Of a stretch of 64,000 nt of DNA, positions 1 to 7,796 are shown piece by piece; the stretch's first letter is position 1; each line of letters begins with the position of its first letter. The DNA lies in the NCBI RefSeq assembly GCF_014137995.1, contig NZ_JACGWV010000001.1, positions 2,480,001-2,544,000 on the forward strand, in the 5' to 3' direction. The DNA is from Promicromonospora sukumoe. GTDB lineage: Bacteria > Actinomycetota > Actinomycetes > Actinomycetales > Cellulomonadaceae. Below the pieces are notes generated by a model. That model saw nothing but the letters and a program-made list of their open reading frames with translations. It did not search any database and had not been told where the DNA came from. The position numbers and the translations under genes are program-made.

Positions 1-617
1 CGCCGCTCGTGCTCGACCCGGGCGTCCTGGCGGGCCGCGGCCAGCTCGCCGCGGATCCGCAGCCGATACCGGGAGGCGATCCCGCCGATCAGGGCGATCA
101 GGGAGGCCAGGCCCAGCACGACGACGGCGAGGGTCTCCGCCACCTCGGAGTGCCGGTCCTCCACGGCGAGGGCGACCAGCAGCACCGACACGCCGGCGAT
201 CGTCCACCACACGCCGACGGCGATCCGCCAGTCGTGCCGCAGCGCGACCAGGGCGACGTGGGCCACGAGCACGCAGATCGTGACGGCGGGGAACGGGGCC
301 GGCCCCGACGCCATGACGTCCAGGGCCGCCGTCGCGAGGCACTGCACGACCGTCGCGACCACCGGGTGGCGCAGGGCGACGGGCAGCGCCAGGCAGGACA
401 GGGAGCTCGCGACGTACGCGAGGACCGGGTCCACGTCGGCCTCGTTCGCCTGGAGCGCCAGCGCGATCATCCCGAAGGCGGCCAGCACCGAGACGACAGC
501 GGTCCACAGGAAGTCGGAGCGGGCCGGGCGGGACGGGGCGAGGTCCCCGGTCGTCGATCCGGACCCTGTCGTTGATCCAGACCCTGACGTCGATCCGGAC
601 CCTGTCGATACGAGCAC
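1..617 (-). CDS. Sensor histidine kinase, N-terminal membrane part (cut by window edge)
   Basis: An open frame on the minus strand runs off the left edge. It starts at a GTG at 615-617 and encodes about 205 residues: a Ser/Thr/Gly-rich N-terminus, then four or five hydrophobic helices, ending in a charged linker (ELAAARQDARVEHERR) of the kind that leads into a HisKA_3 dimerisation helix. That layout matches NarL-type sensor kinases of actinobacteria. The phospho-acceptor His and ATPase domain would lie outside the window, so the kinase call is inferred from architecture. The first codons are built on an 18-bp triple repeat (556-609), which makes the exact start uncertain; translation could begin just downstream of it. 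It is transcribed away from the protease gene at 756. Confidence 0.6.
   Translation of the reverse strand, partial: MLVSTGSGSTSGSGSTTGSGSTTGDLAPSRPARSDFLWTAVVSVLAAFGMIALALQANEADVDPVLAYVASSLSCLALPVALRHPVVATVVQCLATAALDVMASGPAPFPAVTICVLVAHVALVALRHDWRIAVGVWWTIAGVSVLLVALAVEDRHSEVAETLAVVVLGLASLIALIGGIASRYRLRIRGELAAARQDARVEHER
556..609. repeat. 18-bp tandem repeat, three units
   Basis: Units at 556-573, 574-591 and 592-609 share the core GATCC.GACCCTG.CG. Units 1 and 3 are nearly identical and unit 2 differs at several bases. On the minus strand it encodes a Ser/Gly/Thr repeat at the start of the kinase-like protein. Confidence 0.85.
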
Positions 618-755
618 GGCCCGAAAGTATGCGGCGGCGCACCAGCAGGCAAGGGACGCACGCGCTGTGAACGTTCCGTCCGCAAATCTGCGGATCGGGT
701 GACGGAGGTGCGTGGCGGCGCCCCCAGCCCCAGGTTCACCGCTTACCTTCTATCC

Positions 756-1928
756 GTGACCCTTGTCGACCTCGTGCTGATCGTCGCCCTGCTCATCGCC
801 CTGGGCGCCGGCCTGAGCCGGGGCCTGCTGGCCACGCTCGGCGGCCTGACCGGCCTGATCCTCGGCGGGCTGGCGGCCTTCTGGGCCGTGCCCGCGGTCA
901 ACGACGTGCTGCCCTCGGCGCAGTGGCGCGGCCCCGTCTCGATCGCGCTGGCCGTGCTGCTGCCGCTGCTCGGCGCCTCCATCGGGGCCGGGTTCGGCCA
1001 CGACCTGCGCCGCGGCGTGGACCGCACCGGGCTGCGCCCGCTGGAGCGGCTGCTGGGCGGCGCGGCGAACGTGATCGTCGTCGCGCTGGCGCTGTCCTTC
1101 GTGGGCAACGCGGTCTCCGCGACCGGCACGCCGGGCGTCTCCTCGGCCGTCTCGTCCTCCGCGGTGCTGCGCGCCATCGACGACCTGACGCCGGCCGCCG
1201 TGGGCCGGCCCCTTGCGCAGATGCGCGCCATGGTGCTCGACGACGGCCTGCCGCGGCTGAACATCCTGATGGTGCCGCGGGAGGAGGCCGTCGCGCCCGT
1301 CGTCGACCTCGACAACGCGCAGCTCGAGGCCGCCGCGCAGTCCGTCGCGCGGATCTCGGGCATCGCGTACGCGTGCGGCAAGAGCTCGACCGGCTCGGGC
1401 TTCGTCGTCGCGCCCGACCGGCTGGTCACCAACGCGCACGTCGTGGCCGGCGTGGACCGCCCCGTCGTCGAGCTGCCCGACCGGCCCGCCCGCGAGGGGC
1501 GCGTCGTGTACTTCGACCCGGTCGACGACCTCGCCGTCGTCGCCGTCGAGGACCTGGGCGCGGAGCCGCTGCGCATCTCCCGGACCCTCGCCGTCGGCGA
1601 CCGCGCCGCCGTCCAGGGCTACCCCTGGGGCGGCCCGTTCACCTCGCGCAGCGCGGGCGTGCTGAGCGTGAACACCGCGCCCGTGCCCGACGTGTACGAC
1701 GAGGGCGCCAGCCCCCGCGAGGTCTACTCGATCGCCGCGGAGGTGCGACCGGGCAACTCCGGCGGGCCGCTGCTGACCACCGACGGCCGGGTCGCGGGCG
1801 TCATCTTCGCCCGCGCCGAGGCCGACGTCGAGGTGGGCTTCGCGATGACCGACGCCGAGCTGCGCCCCGTCGCCGCGCAGGCCACCGCCCTGGACTCCCC
1901 GGTGTCGTCGGGGCGCTGCGCCGCCTGA
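756..1928 (+). CDS. marP: MarP-like membrane serine protease (CvpA domain plus trypsin-like domain)
   Basis: Predicted 390-residue membrane-anchored periplasmic serine protease. Residues 1-150 form four hydrophobic segments of the CvpA/colicin V production type. The rest is a trypsin-like domain with a complete triad: His228 in TNAHVVAG, an Asp near 258 in DPVDDLAV, and Ser335 in PGNSGGP. Cysteines at about 207 and 388, one before the protease core and one four residues from the end, match the disulfide that regulates mycobacterial MarP (Rv3671c), a protease needed for acid and oxidative stress resistance. The GTG at 756 is preferred because it starts the first helix directly; an in-frame GTG at 699 would add 19 non-hydrophobic residues. 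A -10-like TACCTT at 744-749 suggests a leaderless transcript. Confidence 0.85.
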   Translation: MTLVDLVLIVALLIALGAGLSRGLLATLGGLTGLILGGLAAFWAVPAVNDVLPSAQWRGPVSIALAVLLPLLGASIGAGFGHDLRRGVDRTGLRPLERLLGGAANVIVVALALSFVGNAVSATGTPGVSSAVSSSAVLRAIDDLTPAAVGRPLAQMRAMVLDDGLPRLNILMVPREEAVAPVVDLDNAQLEAAAQSVARISGIAYACGKSSTGSGFVVAPDRLVTNAHVVAGVDRPVVELPDRPAREGRVVYFDPVDDLAVVAVEDLGAEPLRISRTLAVGDRAAVQGYPWGGPFTSRSAGVLSVNTAPVPDVYDEGASPREVYSIAAEVRPGNSGGPLLTTDGRVAGVIFARAEADVEVGFAMTDAELRPVAAQATALDSPVSSGRCAA

Positions 1929-1959
1929 CCCAGCCGCCTTACCCCGCCGCCTGACCCAG
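1921..1959. repeat. 13-bp tandem repeat, three units, across a stop codon
   Basis: Units CCGCCTGACCCAG (1921-1933), CCGCCTTACCCCG (1934-1946) and CCGCCTGACCCAG (1947-1959). Units 1 and 3 are identical; the stop codon of the protease gene (1926-1928) is inside unit 1. Confidence 0.9.
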
Positions 1960-1982
1960 CCCGCACCGCCCAGCCGCAGGCC

Positions 1983-2936
1983 CTAGAACGCCCGGTAGTC
2001 CGCGATCGGCAGCTTGGGCCCGCGCCGCGGCGCCCGGGCGCGCCCCGACAGCGACAGCAGCCGCACCACCCGGTGCCGGTGCGGCGCGTAGGGCGCCAGC
2101 AGCCGCAGCATGCCGTCGTCGTCGGTGCGCTCGCCCGTCAGGGCCCAGCCGACGGCGGCGGGCAGGTGGAAGTCGCCGACCGAGACGGCGTCCGCGTCGC
2201 CAAAGGCGCGCTGCGCCACCTCGGCGGACGTCCACACGCCCACGCCCTGCACCTTCTCCAGCCGCGCGCGGGCCTCGGCGGGCGCCATCGCGGCGGCCTC
2301 CTCCAGGCGCGGGGCCACCAGCGCGCAGCGCACGGCGGTCCGCGCGCGCCCGGGGTCGACGCCGGCGCGGTGCCAGTCCCACACGGGCACGCGGGTCCAG
2401 GCCCGCGCGTCGGGCACCACGCGCAGCCCGCCGCGCAGGCCCTCGGGCGCGGGGCCGGGCGCCGGCGTGCCGTACCGCGTGACCAGCCAGCGCCACGCCC
2501 GGTGCGCCGTGACGGTCTGCACGCGCTGCTCCAGCACGGCGGGCACCAGGGCCTCCAGCACGCGGTCGCTGCGCACCATGCGCATCCCGACGGCGCGGCG
2601 GTGCGCGACGGCGGCCTGCGGCGGCGGCACGAAGTCCGCGGCGTCGTCGTCCTCCCCGAGCAGCACGGGCAGCGCCGCGGCGGCCTCGCGGGCGCCGTCG
2701 CCCCACAGGTGCACCACCACCTCGTGCGGCCCGGCCGGCACGAACCGCTGCGTCACCGGACCGGCGCGCAGCAGCGACGTGCGCCACACGGAGCCGTCGG
2801 CGGCCGGGTGGAACGTCGGGTCGCCCGGGCCGTGCCCGAGAGGCCCGAGCGTCAGGCCGACGTCGAGCCGCCGGGGCGAGGTGTGGCGGACGGTGAGCAC
2901 ATCCCAGTGGACCACGCCGGCGAGAGTTTCCGGCAC
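1983..2936 (-). CDS. DNA-3-methyladenine glycosylase, AlkA-like (HhH-GPD)
   Basis: A 317-residue protein whose second half is an HhH-GPD fold. LEQRVQTVTAHRAW (about 135-148) matches the family helix, the hairpin is KVQGVGVWTSA (228-238), and Asp255 in VSVGDFHLP is the expected catalytic aspartate. These enzymes excise alkylated purines in base excision repair. The N-terminal 110 residues resemble the AlkA-type N-terminal beta domain but are poorly conserved. There is no iron-sulfur cysteine loop, which argues against a MutY/Nth-type enzyme. It starts with GTG, only 3 bp after the stop of the upstream hydrolase gene, so both are probably one transcript. Substrate range cannot be read from sequence. 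Confidence 0.8.
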   Translation of the reverse strand: MPETLAGVVHWDVLTVRHTSPRRLDVGLTLGPLGHGPGDPTFHPAADGSVWRTSLLRAGPVTQRFVPAGPHEVVVHLWGDGAREAAAALPVLLGEDDDAADFVPPPQAAVAHRRAVGMRMVRSDRVLEALVPAVLEQRVQTVTAHRAWRWLVTRYGTPAPGPAPEGLRGGLRVVPDARAWTRVPVWDWHRAGVDPGRARTAVRCALVAPRLEEAAAMAPAEARARLEKVQGVGVWTSAEVAQRAFGDADAVSVGDFHLPAAVGWALTGERTDDDGMLRLLAPYAPHRHRVVRLLSLSGRARAPRRGPKLPIADYRAF

Positions 2937-2939
2937 GGG

Positions 2940-3653
2940 TCAGCCCGAGATCCGCGCCACCTCGCGCACCACGGTCTGCACCAGCAGGCGCTGCCCGAGC
3001 GGCCGGAAGTGGCCCGCCAGCGGCAGCTCGACGTTGCGCGCGCCGGTCAGGCGCCCCGTCTCGGGGATGTGCGGGTCGAACCGCGGGTAGACGGAGGTGA
3101 TGCGCTCGTTGACCAGCAGCTCGCCCGCGAGCGCCAGCAGCACCGGGTCGCGGGGGTCGAAGGACCGCAGGGCCCGGGAGAGCATGTACCGCGCCCAGCG
3201 GGAGCCGGCGAAGGGTGTGGCGACGGCAACCATGCCGAGCACGCGGTCGGCGGCTGCCGAGAGCATGACGTGCTTGCCGATGAGGCCGCCCTTGCTGTGG
3301 GCCACGAGCACGACGCCGGTCAGGTCGGCGCGTTCGAGGTGCTCGACGACGACGTCGGCGGACTCGGGGACGGGCCGCGCGTTGTGGCGCAGGGCGGGCA
3401 CGGCGTGCACGGGGTGGCCGGCGCGGGCGAGCGCGGTCGCGACGGGGCCGAGGAACTCCCAGGTCTCGTAGATGCCGGGCAGGAGCACGGCGGGCGCGGC
3501 GCCGCCGGGTCCGGTGGGCAGTGCTGCGCGGCCCACCAGGTGGCGGAGCTGCCGGTCGGCGGCCCAGGCGTAGTCGACGGCCCGGGTGCCGAGCCGTCCG
3601 AGCTCGGCGAGCACCCGTGGGGCGGGCCTGCCGGGGTCGCGGGACCGGTTCAT
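2940..3653 (-). CDS. Small alpha/beta hydrolase (lipase-like)
   Basis: A 237-residue protein with an alpha/beta hydrolase core. AVLLPGIYETWEFLGP near residue 55 is the oxyanion-hole strand, and VAHSKGG carries the nucleophile Ser in an H-S-K-G-G elbow typical of triacylglycerol lipase/PGAP1-like enzymes. GHFRPLG near the C-terminus supplies the likely catalytic His. No signal peptide is obvious, so it is probably cytoplasmic. The ATG at 3651-3653 fits the length of the fold. It is the first gene of a two-gene unit with the glycosylase gene and is divergent from the SDR gene at 3711 across 57 bp. The substrate is unknown. Confidence 0.75.
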   Translation of the reverse strand: MNRSRDPGRPAPRVLAELGRLGTRAVDYAWAADRQLRHLVGRAALPTGPGGAAPAVLLPGIYETWEFLGPVATALARAGHPVHAVPALRHNARPVPESADVVVEHLERADLTGVVLVAHSKGGLIGKHVMLSAAADRVLGMVAVATPFAGSRWARYMLSRALRSFDPRDPVLLALAGELLVNERITSVYPRFDPHIPETGRLTGARNVELPLAGHFRPLGQRLLVQTVVREVARISG

Positions 3654-3710
3654 CCGGTGCAGGCTACCGCGCCGGATGCGGGTGCACCGGCCCGGTGCGA
3701 ACGTGGCCTC

Positions 3711-5309
3711 ATGCGCGTCGTCGTCGTGGGTGCCACCGGAAATGTCGGGACCGCGCTGCTGCGCGCCCTGCACGCGGAGCCGCGGGTCACGTCCCTGCTG
3801 GGGATCGCCCGGCGGTTGCCGGACCGCGGCGCCGAGCCGTACGTGTACGCGGGGTGGGGGGCCGTCGACGTCGGCTCGGAGCAGACGGACGAGGCCGTGG
3901 TCGGGCGGCTCGTCGAGCAGTTCCGCAGGGCGGACGCCGTCGTGCACCTGGCCTGGCTGATCCAGCCGAACCGGCAGCGCGAGCGGCTGCGCCGCACCAA
4001 CGTGGAGGGCACCCGGCGGGTGGCCGAGGCGGTGGCGCGGGCCGGGGTGCCGCACCTGGTGGTCGCGTCCTCGGTGAGCGCGTACTCCCCCGTGGCCGAC
4101 GACGAGCCGCGGCGCGAGGACTGGCCCGTCGCGGGCACCCGGACGTCGCACTACAGCGTGGACAAGGCCGCGCAGGAGCGGGTGCTGGACGAGTTCGAGC
4201 GGGCGCACCCCGACGTCGCGGTGGCGCGGCTGCGGCCCGCGCTGATCTTCCAGGCGGACGCCGCGCAGGAGGTCGTGCGGTACTTCCTGGGCCCGCTCGT
4301 GCCGGTGAGCCTGCTGCGGTACGGCCGGCCGCCCGCGATCCCGCTGCCCGCGGGGCTGCGCCTGCAGGCGGTGCACGCCGACGACGTCGCCGACGCCTAC
4401 GCGCGCGTGGTCCTGGAGCGTGCCCGCGGGGCGTTCAACGTGGCGGCCCGGGACGTGCTGAGCGGCCAGGACCTGGCCCGGATCGCGGGTCACGGCCGCC
4501 TGGTCGAGGTGCCGCCGTCGGCCGTCCGGGGCGTGCTGGCCGCCGCCTACGCGGCGCGGGTGGTGCGTACCGACCCGGGCTGGCTCGACATGGCGCTGGG
4601 GGTGCCGGTCCTGGACGCGACCCGCATCCGGTCCGAGCTCGGGTGGGCGCCGCGCCGGACCGCGGCGGACGCGCTCGAGGACCTGCTGGAGGGCATGGCC
4701 GTGGGCCAGGGCACGGGGTCGGCGCCGCTGCGGCCCGCGAGCCCGCGGCCCCCGGGCGACGCCACGGTGCCCGTGCCGCGGCGGGCGGGCGCGGAGCCAC
4801 GCATCCCGGACTCGATGGACCACTACCTGTTCGGCCTCTACCTCTCCGACCACTTCACCGGCGCGACGGCGGGCCTGGAGCGGCTGGAGCTGATGACCCG
4901 CACCTACGCGGACACGCCGTTCTACGCGGAGCTGGCGGAGGCCACCGAGCAGCTGCGGGGCGAGCGGGAGCTGTACCGCGACCTGCTGAACGCCCTGGGC
5001 GTGCCGCGGCGCCGGCACCGCCAAGTGGCGGCGTGGCTGGGCGAGAAGGCGGGGCGCCTCAAGCTCAACGGCCGCCTCACGGACCGGTCGCCGATGACGG
5101 CGGTGCTGGAGGCCGAGCTCATGCGGTCCGCGGTGCTCGGCAAGATCGGCGGCTGGCAGACCCTGCGGGAGCACGCCGACGACGTCGGCCTGGACGCCGC
5201 GCGGCTCGACGAGCTCCTGGACCAGGCCCGCGCGCAGGTCGAGCTGTTCGACCGGTTCCACGCCTGGGCGCGGGAGCGGGCGTTCCGCAGCGGGACGGTG
5301 CCGGGCTAG
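3711..5309 (+). CDS. NAD-dependent epimerase/SDR fused to a C-terminal helical domain
   Basis: A 532-residue protein. Residues 1 to about 330 are an extended SDR: GATGNVGTALL (nucleotide-binding glycine motif) at the N-terminus, the active-site Ser in ASSVSAYS and YSVDK as the Tyr-x-x-x-Lys pair. After a Pro/Arg-rich linker (about 335-365), the last 165 residues are predicted all-helical, beginning DHYLFGLYLSDHFTGATAGLE and rich in Glu/Arg heptads. This resembles free-standing helical-bundle proteins of actinobacteria, but I cannot name the family. The fusion is unusual; SDRs of this type normally stop near 330 residues. It converges on yihY, and the two stop codons share the tetranucleotide CTAG at 5306-5309. 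Confidence 0.75.
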   Translation: MRVVVVGATGNVGTALLRALHAEPRVTSLLGIARRLPDRGAEPYVYAGWGAVDVGSEQTDEAVVGRLVEQFRRADAVVHLAWLIQPNRQRERLRRTNVEGTRRVAEAVARAGVPHLVVASSVSAYSPVADDEPRREDWPVAGTRTSHYSVDKAAQERVLDEFERAHPDVAVARLRPALIFQADAAQEVVRYFLGPLVPVSLLRYGRPPAIPLPAGLRLQAVHADDVADAYARVVLERARGAFNVAARDVLSGQDLARIAGHGRLVEVPPSAVRGVLAAAYAARVVRTDPGWLDMALGVPVLDATRIRSELGWAPRRTAADALEDLLEGMAVGQGTGSAPLRPASPRPPGDATVPVPRRAGAEPRIPDSMDHYLFGLYLSDHFTGATAGLERLELMTRTYADTPFYAELAEATEQLRGERELYRDLLNALGVPRRRHRQVAAWLGEKAGRLKLNGRLTDRSPMTAVLEAELMRSAVLGKIGGWQTLREHADDVGLDAARLDELLDQARAQVELFDRFHAWARERAFRSGTVPG

Positions 5310-6427
5310 CTGTCCTTGCTCGTGCTGTTCTGGCCCGTGCTGTCCTTGCTCGTGTCGCCGTCGTCCGCGCGGTGCCGCCCGGCCGCCGTGGTGCGCAGCT
5401 CGCGCCCGCGCTCGACCTCCTTGAGGCGCTTGGCCTCGCGCTTCTCGCTGGCGCGGGCGTCCTTGGGCGGGAGCTGGAGGGTCTCCTCGGCAGCGATGCC
5501 GCCCTGGAGCTGGCGCCCGCGTTCCAGCTCGGCGTCGAGCTCCGCGCCGAACAGCAGCGCGAGGTTGGTGATCCAGAGCCACAGCAGGAACACGATGATG
5601 CCGGCCAGCGAGCCGTACGTGGCGTCGTAGCTGGAGAACGTCGCGACGTAGAACCCGAAGGCGGCCGACGCGAGCACCCACGCGAAGATCGCGACGAACG
5701 CGCCGACGCTGATCCAGCGCATCCGCGGCTGGCGGACGTTCGGCGTGACCCGGTACAGGATCGCGACCAGCACGATGACGAGCAGCAGCACGACGGGCCA
5801 CTTCGCGATGTTCCACACCGTGACGGACGTGGAGCCCAGCCCGACGGCGTCGCCCACCGCCCGGGCCAGCGAGCCGCTCAGCACGAGTGCCACCACGATC
5901 AGTGCCGCGATCACCACCGCGACCAGCGTGACCAGCAGCATCACAGGGCGCAGCTTCCACACCGGGCGGCCCTCGTCGATCGAGTAGATCCGGTTCATCG
6001 CCCGCCCGAAGGCGCCCACGTACCCGGACGCGGACCACAGGGCGAGCGCGACACCGAGGACGAGGGCCAGCCCTGCGCGGCCCCCGCCCCCGGCGGCGTT
6101 CTGGACCAGGGGCTCGACGACCGCCAGCGCGTCCGGCGGCACCACGCCGTCGACCGTGTCGATGACCCGCTCGACCGCCTGCTCGGCGTCGCCCACCAGC
6201 CCGAGGACGGAGACGAGGGCGAGCAGGGCCGGGGCCGCGGCGAGCACGGCGTAGTACGTCAGCGCCGCCGCCAGGTCCAGGCACTCGTCCGCGGAGAACT
6301 GCCGCACGGTGTTGCGCGCGACGTACTTCCACGTGCCCCGGTGCAGGTCCGGCGGGGAGTCTGGCTTGCGCCGGTCGTCCGGTGCCGGTGCGCCGGTGCG
6401 GGAGGACGAGTCGTCGATGTCGGTCAT
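5306..6427 (-). CDS. YihY/BrkB-family inner membrane protein
   Basis: A 373-residue integral membrane protein. The motif LAAALTYYAVLAAAPALLALVSVLG begins the first helix and is diagnostic for YihY/virulence-factor BrkB (once called RNase BN), followed by five further helices including LWSASGYVGAFGRAMNRIY and GIIVFLLWLWITNLALLFGAELDAEL. The soluble C-terminal tail (about 60 residues) is Lys/Arg/Glu-rich and ends in a short TSKDS/TGQNS repeat encoded by a 15-bp triple repeat. The family's function is unsettled; transporter roles have been proposed. It lies 88 bp downstream of the DUF3618 gene on the same strand, so the DUF1469-DUF3618-yihY set may be one envelope-stress transcript. Confidence 0.88.
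   Translation of the reverse strand: MTDIDDSSSRTGAPAPDDRRKPDSPPDLHRGTWKYVARNTVRQFSADECLDLAAALTYYAVLAAAPALLALVSVLGLVGDAEQAVERVIDTVDGVVPPDALAVVEPLVQNAAGGGGRAGLALVLGVALALWSASGYVGAFGRAMNRIYSIDEGRPVWKLRPVMLLVTLVAVVIAALIVVALVLSGSLARAVGDAVGLGSTSVTVWNIAKWPVVLLLVIVLVAILYRVTPNVRQPRMRWISVGAFVAIFAWVLASAAFGFYVATFSSYDATYGSLAGIIVFLLWLWITNLALLFGAELDAELERGRQLQGGIAAEETLQLPPKDARASEKREAKRLKEVERGRELRTTAAGRHRADDGDTSKDSTGQNSTSKDS
5310..5354. repeat. 15-bp tandem repeat, three units, next to convergent stops
   Basis: CTGTCCTTGCTCGTG (5310-5324), CTGTTCTGGCCCGTG (5325-5339) and CTGTCCTTGCTCGTG (5340-5354). Units 1 and 3 are identical and unit 2 has diverged. The array encodes the last residues of the YihY-like protein and abuts the shared CTAG stop. 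Confidence 0.9.
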
Positions 6428-6440
6428 GGTGCCTGCCCCC

Positions 6441-6509
6441 TGGTCGCTCTCTGCCCGGTCGTTCTCTGGTGGATGGTCGGTCTCCAGCGCCTGCTCGGTC
6501 TCTACCGGC
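6441..6509. repeat. Degenerate 16-18-bp tandem repeat between DUF3618 and yihY
   Basis: About four imperfect copies sharing GGTC(G)NTCTC at 6441-6456, 6457-6473, 6474-6491 and 6492-6509. They fill the spacer between the DUF3618 stop and the yihY start. No promoter or hairpin stands out. Confidence 0.5.
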
Positions 6510-6515
6510 GCGTCC

Positions 6516-6965
6516 CTAGCGGCGCGCGGCGCGGCCGGACACGACGAGCGACGCGACCGCGAAACCGAGCCCGAAGGCCACCAGGCCCACGCCGAGGGGG
6601 TTCTCCCGCACCCGGTCCAGCAGCTGGTTCACGGACGACTGGTCCGGCGCCGACCACGGGCTCGGCGCCGAAGGCTTCCGCGCGGACGGCGTCCGGCCCG
6701 ACGACGCGGGGTCGTGCGCCGAACCCGTCACCCGCTCCTTGACGTGGGACACGCCGGAACGCACCCGGTCGGCCTGGCGGCGCGCCATGTGGGCCGGGTT
6801 GATCCGGTCGCCGAGCGCGTCGACGTCGTGGCTCAGCTCCTCGCGCGTCCGCTCGATGTCCGCGCGGATCACCTCGGGATCGTTCGTTTCCGAGCCGTGG
6901 GGGTCAGGGCCGTTCGTGTCCGGGCCGTGCGTGTCGGAGCCGTTGCCAGAGACGTTGGTGCTCAT
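6516..6965 (-). CDS. DUF3618 membrane protein
   Basis: A 149-residue protein. PEVIRADIERTREELSHDVDALGDRINP (about 30-57) is the DUF3618 signature helix. It is followed by an amphipathic basic stretch and one C-terminal transmembrane helix (NPLGVGLVAFGLGFAVASLVV). DUF3618 proteins are small actinobacterial envelope proteins of unknown role, commonly encoded beside DUF1469 genes, as here. The N-terminal 25 residues are a Gly/Asp/Asn repeat (GPD/TNGPDPHG). The ATG at 6965 overlaps the stop of the upstream gene by 4 bp (ATGA), indicating translational coupling. Confidence 0.88.
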   Translation of the reverse strand: MSTNVSGNGSDTHGPDTNGPDPHGSETNDPEVIRADIERTREELSHDVDALGDRINPAHMARRQADRVRSGVSHVKERVTGSAHDPASSGRTPSARKPSAPSPWSAPDQSSVNQLLDRVRENPLGVGLVAFGLGFAVASLVVSGRAARR

Positions 6966-7414
6966 GAGTTCCTCTCCTCGTGTCCGCGCAGCGCGTCGGG
7001 GATCTTCTTGACGGACTCGGCGGTCTTCGGCAGGCCGCCCACGGACTGCAGCGCGGCCCGGCCGCGCAGGGCGAGCACGCCCGCGATCAGGGCCCACACT
7101 CCGGCGACGACGAGCGCGGACCAGCCGCCGCCCAGCCACGTCGCGAGCGCCCACCACAGGGAGATCGACAGGAAGACCAGCACCATGTGCCCCGCGACGC
7201 CCGCGCCGCCGAACATGCCGGCGCCCTTCCCGGCGTTCTTCGCGGACTGCGCCACCTCGGCCTTGGCGAGCGCGACCTCCTGCCGGACCAGCGTCGACAG
7301 GTCGCGGCTGACCTCGCCGACGAGCCGGCCGATGCTCTCCTGCCCGGGTGGGACGTCCGGCGGGGGCGGTGCCGCGCTGGACGGGGCGAACGGATCAGGT
7401 GCCGTCTGGCTCAT
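6962..7414 (-). CDS. DUF1469 (holin-superfamily-III-like) membrane protein
   Basis: A 150-residue protein. SIGRLVGEVSRDLSTLVRQEVALAKAEV (about 28-55) plus two hydrophobic helices (HMVLVFLSISLWWALATW and WSALVVAGVWALIAGVLAL) match the actinobacterial DUF1469 family, often labelled phage holin. Nothing phage-like surrounds it, and its pairing with DUF3618 is the usual chromosomal arrangement, so an envelope role is more likely than lysis. The ATG at 7412-7414 follows a GGGAG ribosome site; an upstream in-frame start would add only nine basic residues. Confidence 0.85.
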   Translation of the reverse strand: MSQTAPDPFAPSSAAPPPPDVPPGQESIGRLVGEVSRDLSTLVRQEVALAKAEVAQSAKNAGKGAGMFGGAGVAGHMVLVFLSISLWWALATWLGGGWSALVVAGVWALIAGVLALRGRAALQSVGGLPKTAESVKKIPDALRGHEERNS

Positions 7415-7796
7415 GAGGGACTCCCGTCGTCGTCCTCGCACGGTGGCGACCGGGCGAGGTCAGAGGGCAGGGCAGCGGTGTGCCGCGCTCCACCGTGCGG
7501 CCGCTTCATGACCTCCCTCCAACCTAGGCGGGTGAAACCGGCTCGCAACCGGGAGCGGTCCTCGTGGGCGGCGACGTGGGCGGCGACCATGAGGCGACCA
7601 GGCGACGACGGCGTCGTAAATCGGCCTGGAAATGCGCGGGAAAAGGCGCCGAAATTCGAGCGTCAAGGCATTCCCAAATACGCGCGCTCACCAGGGGCGA
7701 TTAGGTCCGGACTGTCCGAATCGCCCGAACCGGAGTAGGGTGAATGGCTTGGAGTCATGAAGCGGCTTCAGATCCGAACGGATCTGGGAGGTCCTT
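7415..7796. other. Divergent intergenic region with direct and inverted repeats
   Basis: This 382-bp stretch separates the divergent DUF1469 and PAS-ANTAR genes. I see no credible gene. It holds a 12-bp direct repeat GTGGGCGGCGAC twice (7564-7587), an AT-richer part around 7630-7685 that could hold promoters, an inverted repeat GGCGATT/AATCGCC (7694-7700 and 7717-7723) enclosing the palindrome GTCCGGAC (7703-7710), and a leader hairpin described separately. Confidence 0.6.
7769..7786 (+). promoter_or_regulatory. Hairpin in the leader of the PAS-ANTAR gene
   Basis: Perfect stem CAGATCC (7769-7775) / GGATCTG (7780-7786) with loop GAAC. It ends 1-2 bases before the GGAGG ribosome site (7787-7791) of the gene starting at 7797, so it could affect translation. 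The loop does not fit the known ANTAR target consensus. It could instead be a DNA operator. Confidence 0.55.

Noticed and set aside
2073..3710. Long open frame on the plus strand through the glycosylase and hydrolase genes
   Set aside because: It is a shadow of two real minus-strand genes with recognisable motifs; its own translation is low-complexity Arg/Gly/Ala/His and matches nothing. The only real part of that frame is the SDR from 3711.
3654..6332. Minus-strand frame extending the small hydrolase to over 1100 residues
   Set aside because: The extension runs antisense through the SDR and yihY genes and is compositionally a shadow. The hydrolase fold begins at 3653.
6962..7414. Phage holin, suggesting a prophage
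   Set aside because: The DUF1469 family carries this label, but no other phage gene is present and the DUF3618 partner is chromosomal in actinobacteria.
7460..7666. 68-residue open frame on the minus strand in the 7415-7796 gap
   Set aside because: Arg/Pro-rich with no ribosome site or domain, and lying in a repeat-containing promoter region.
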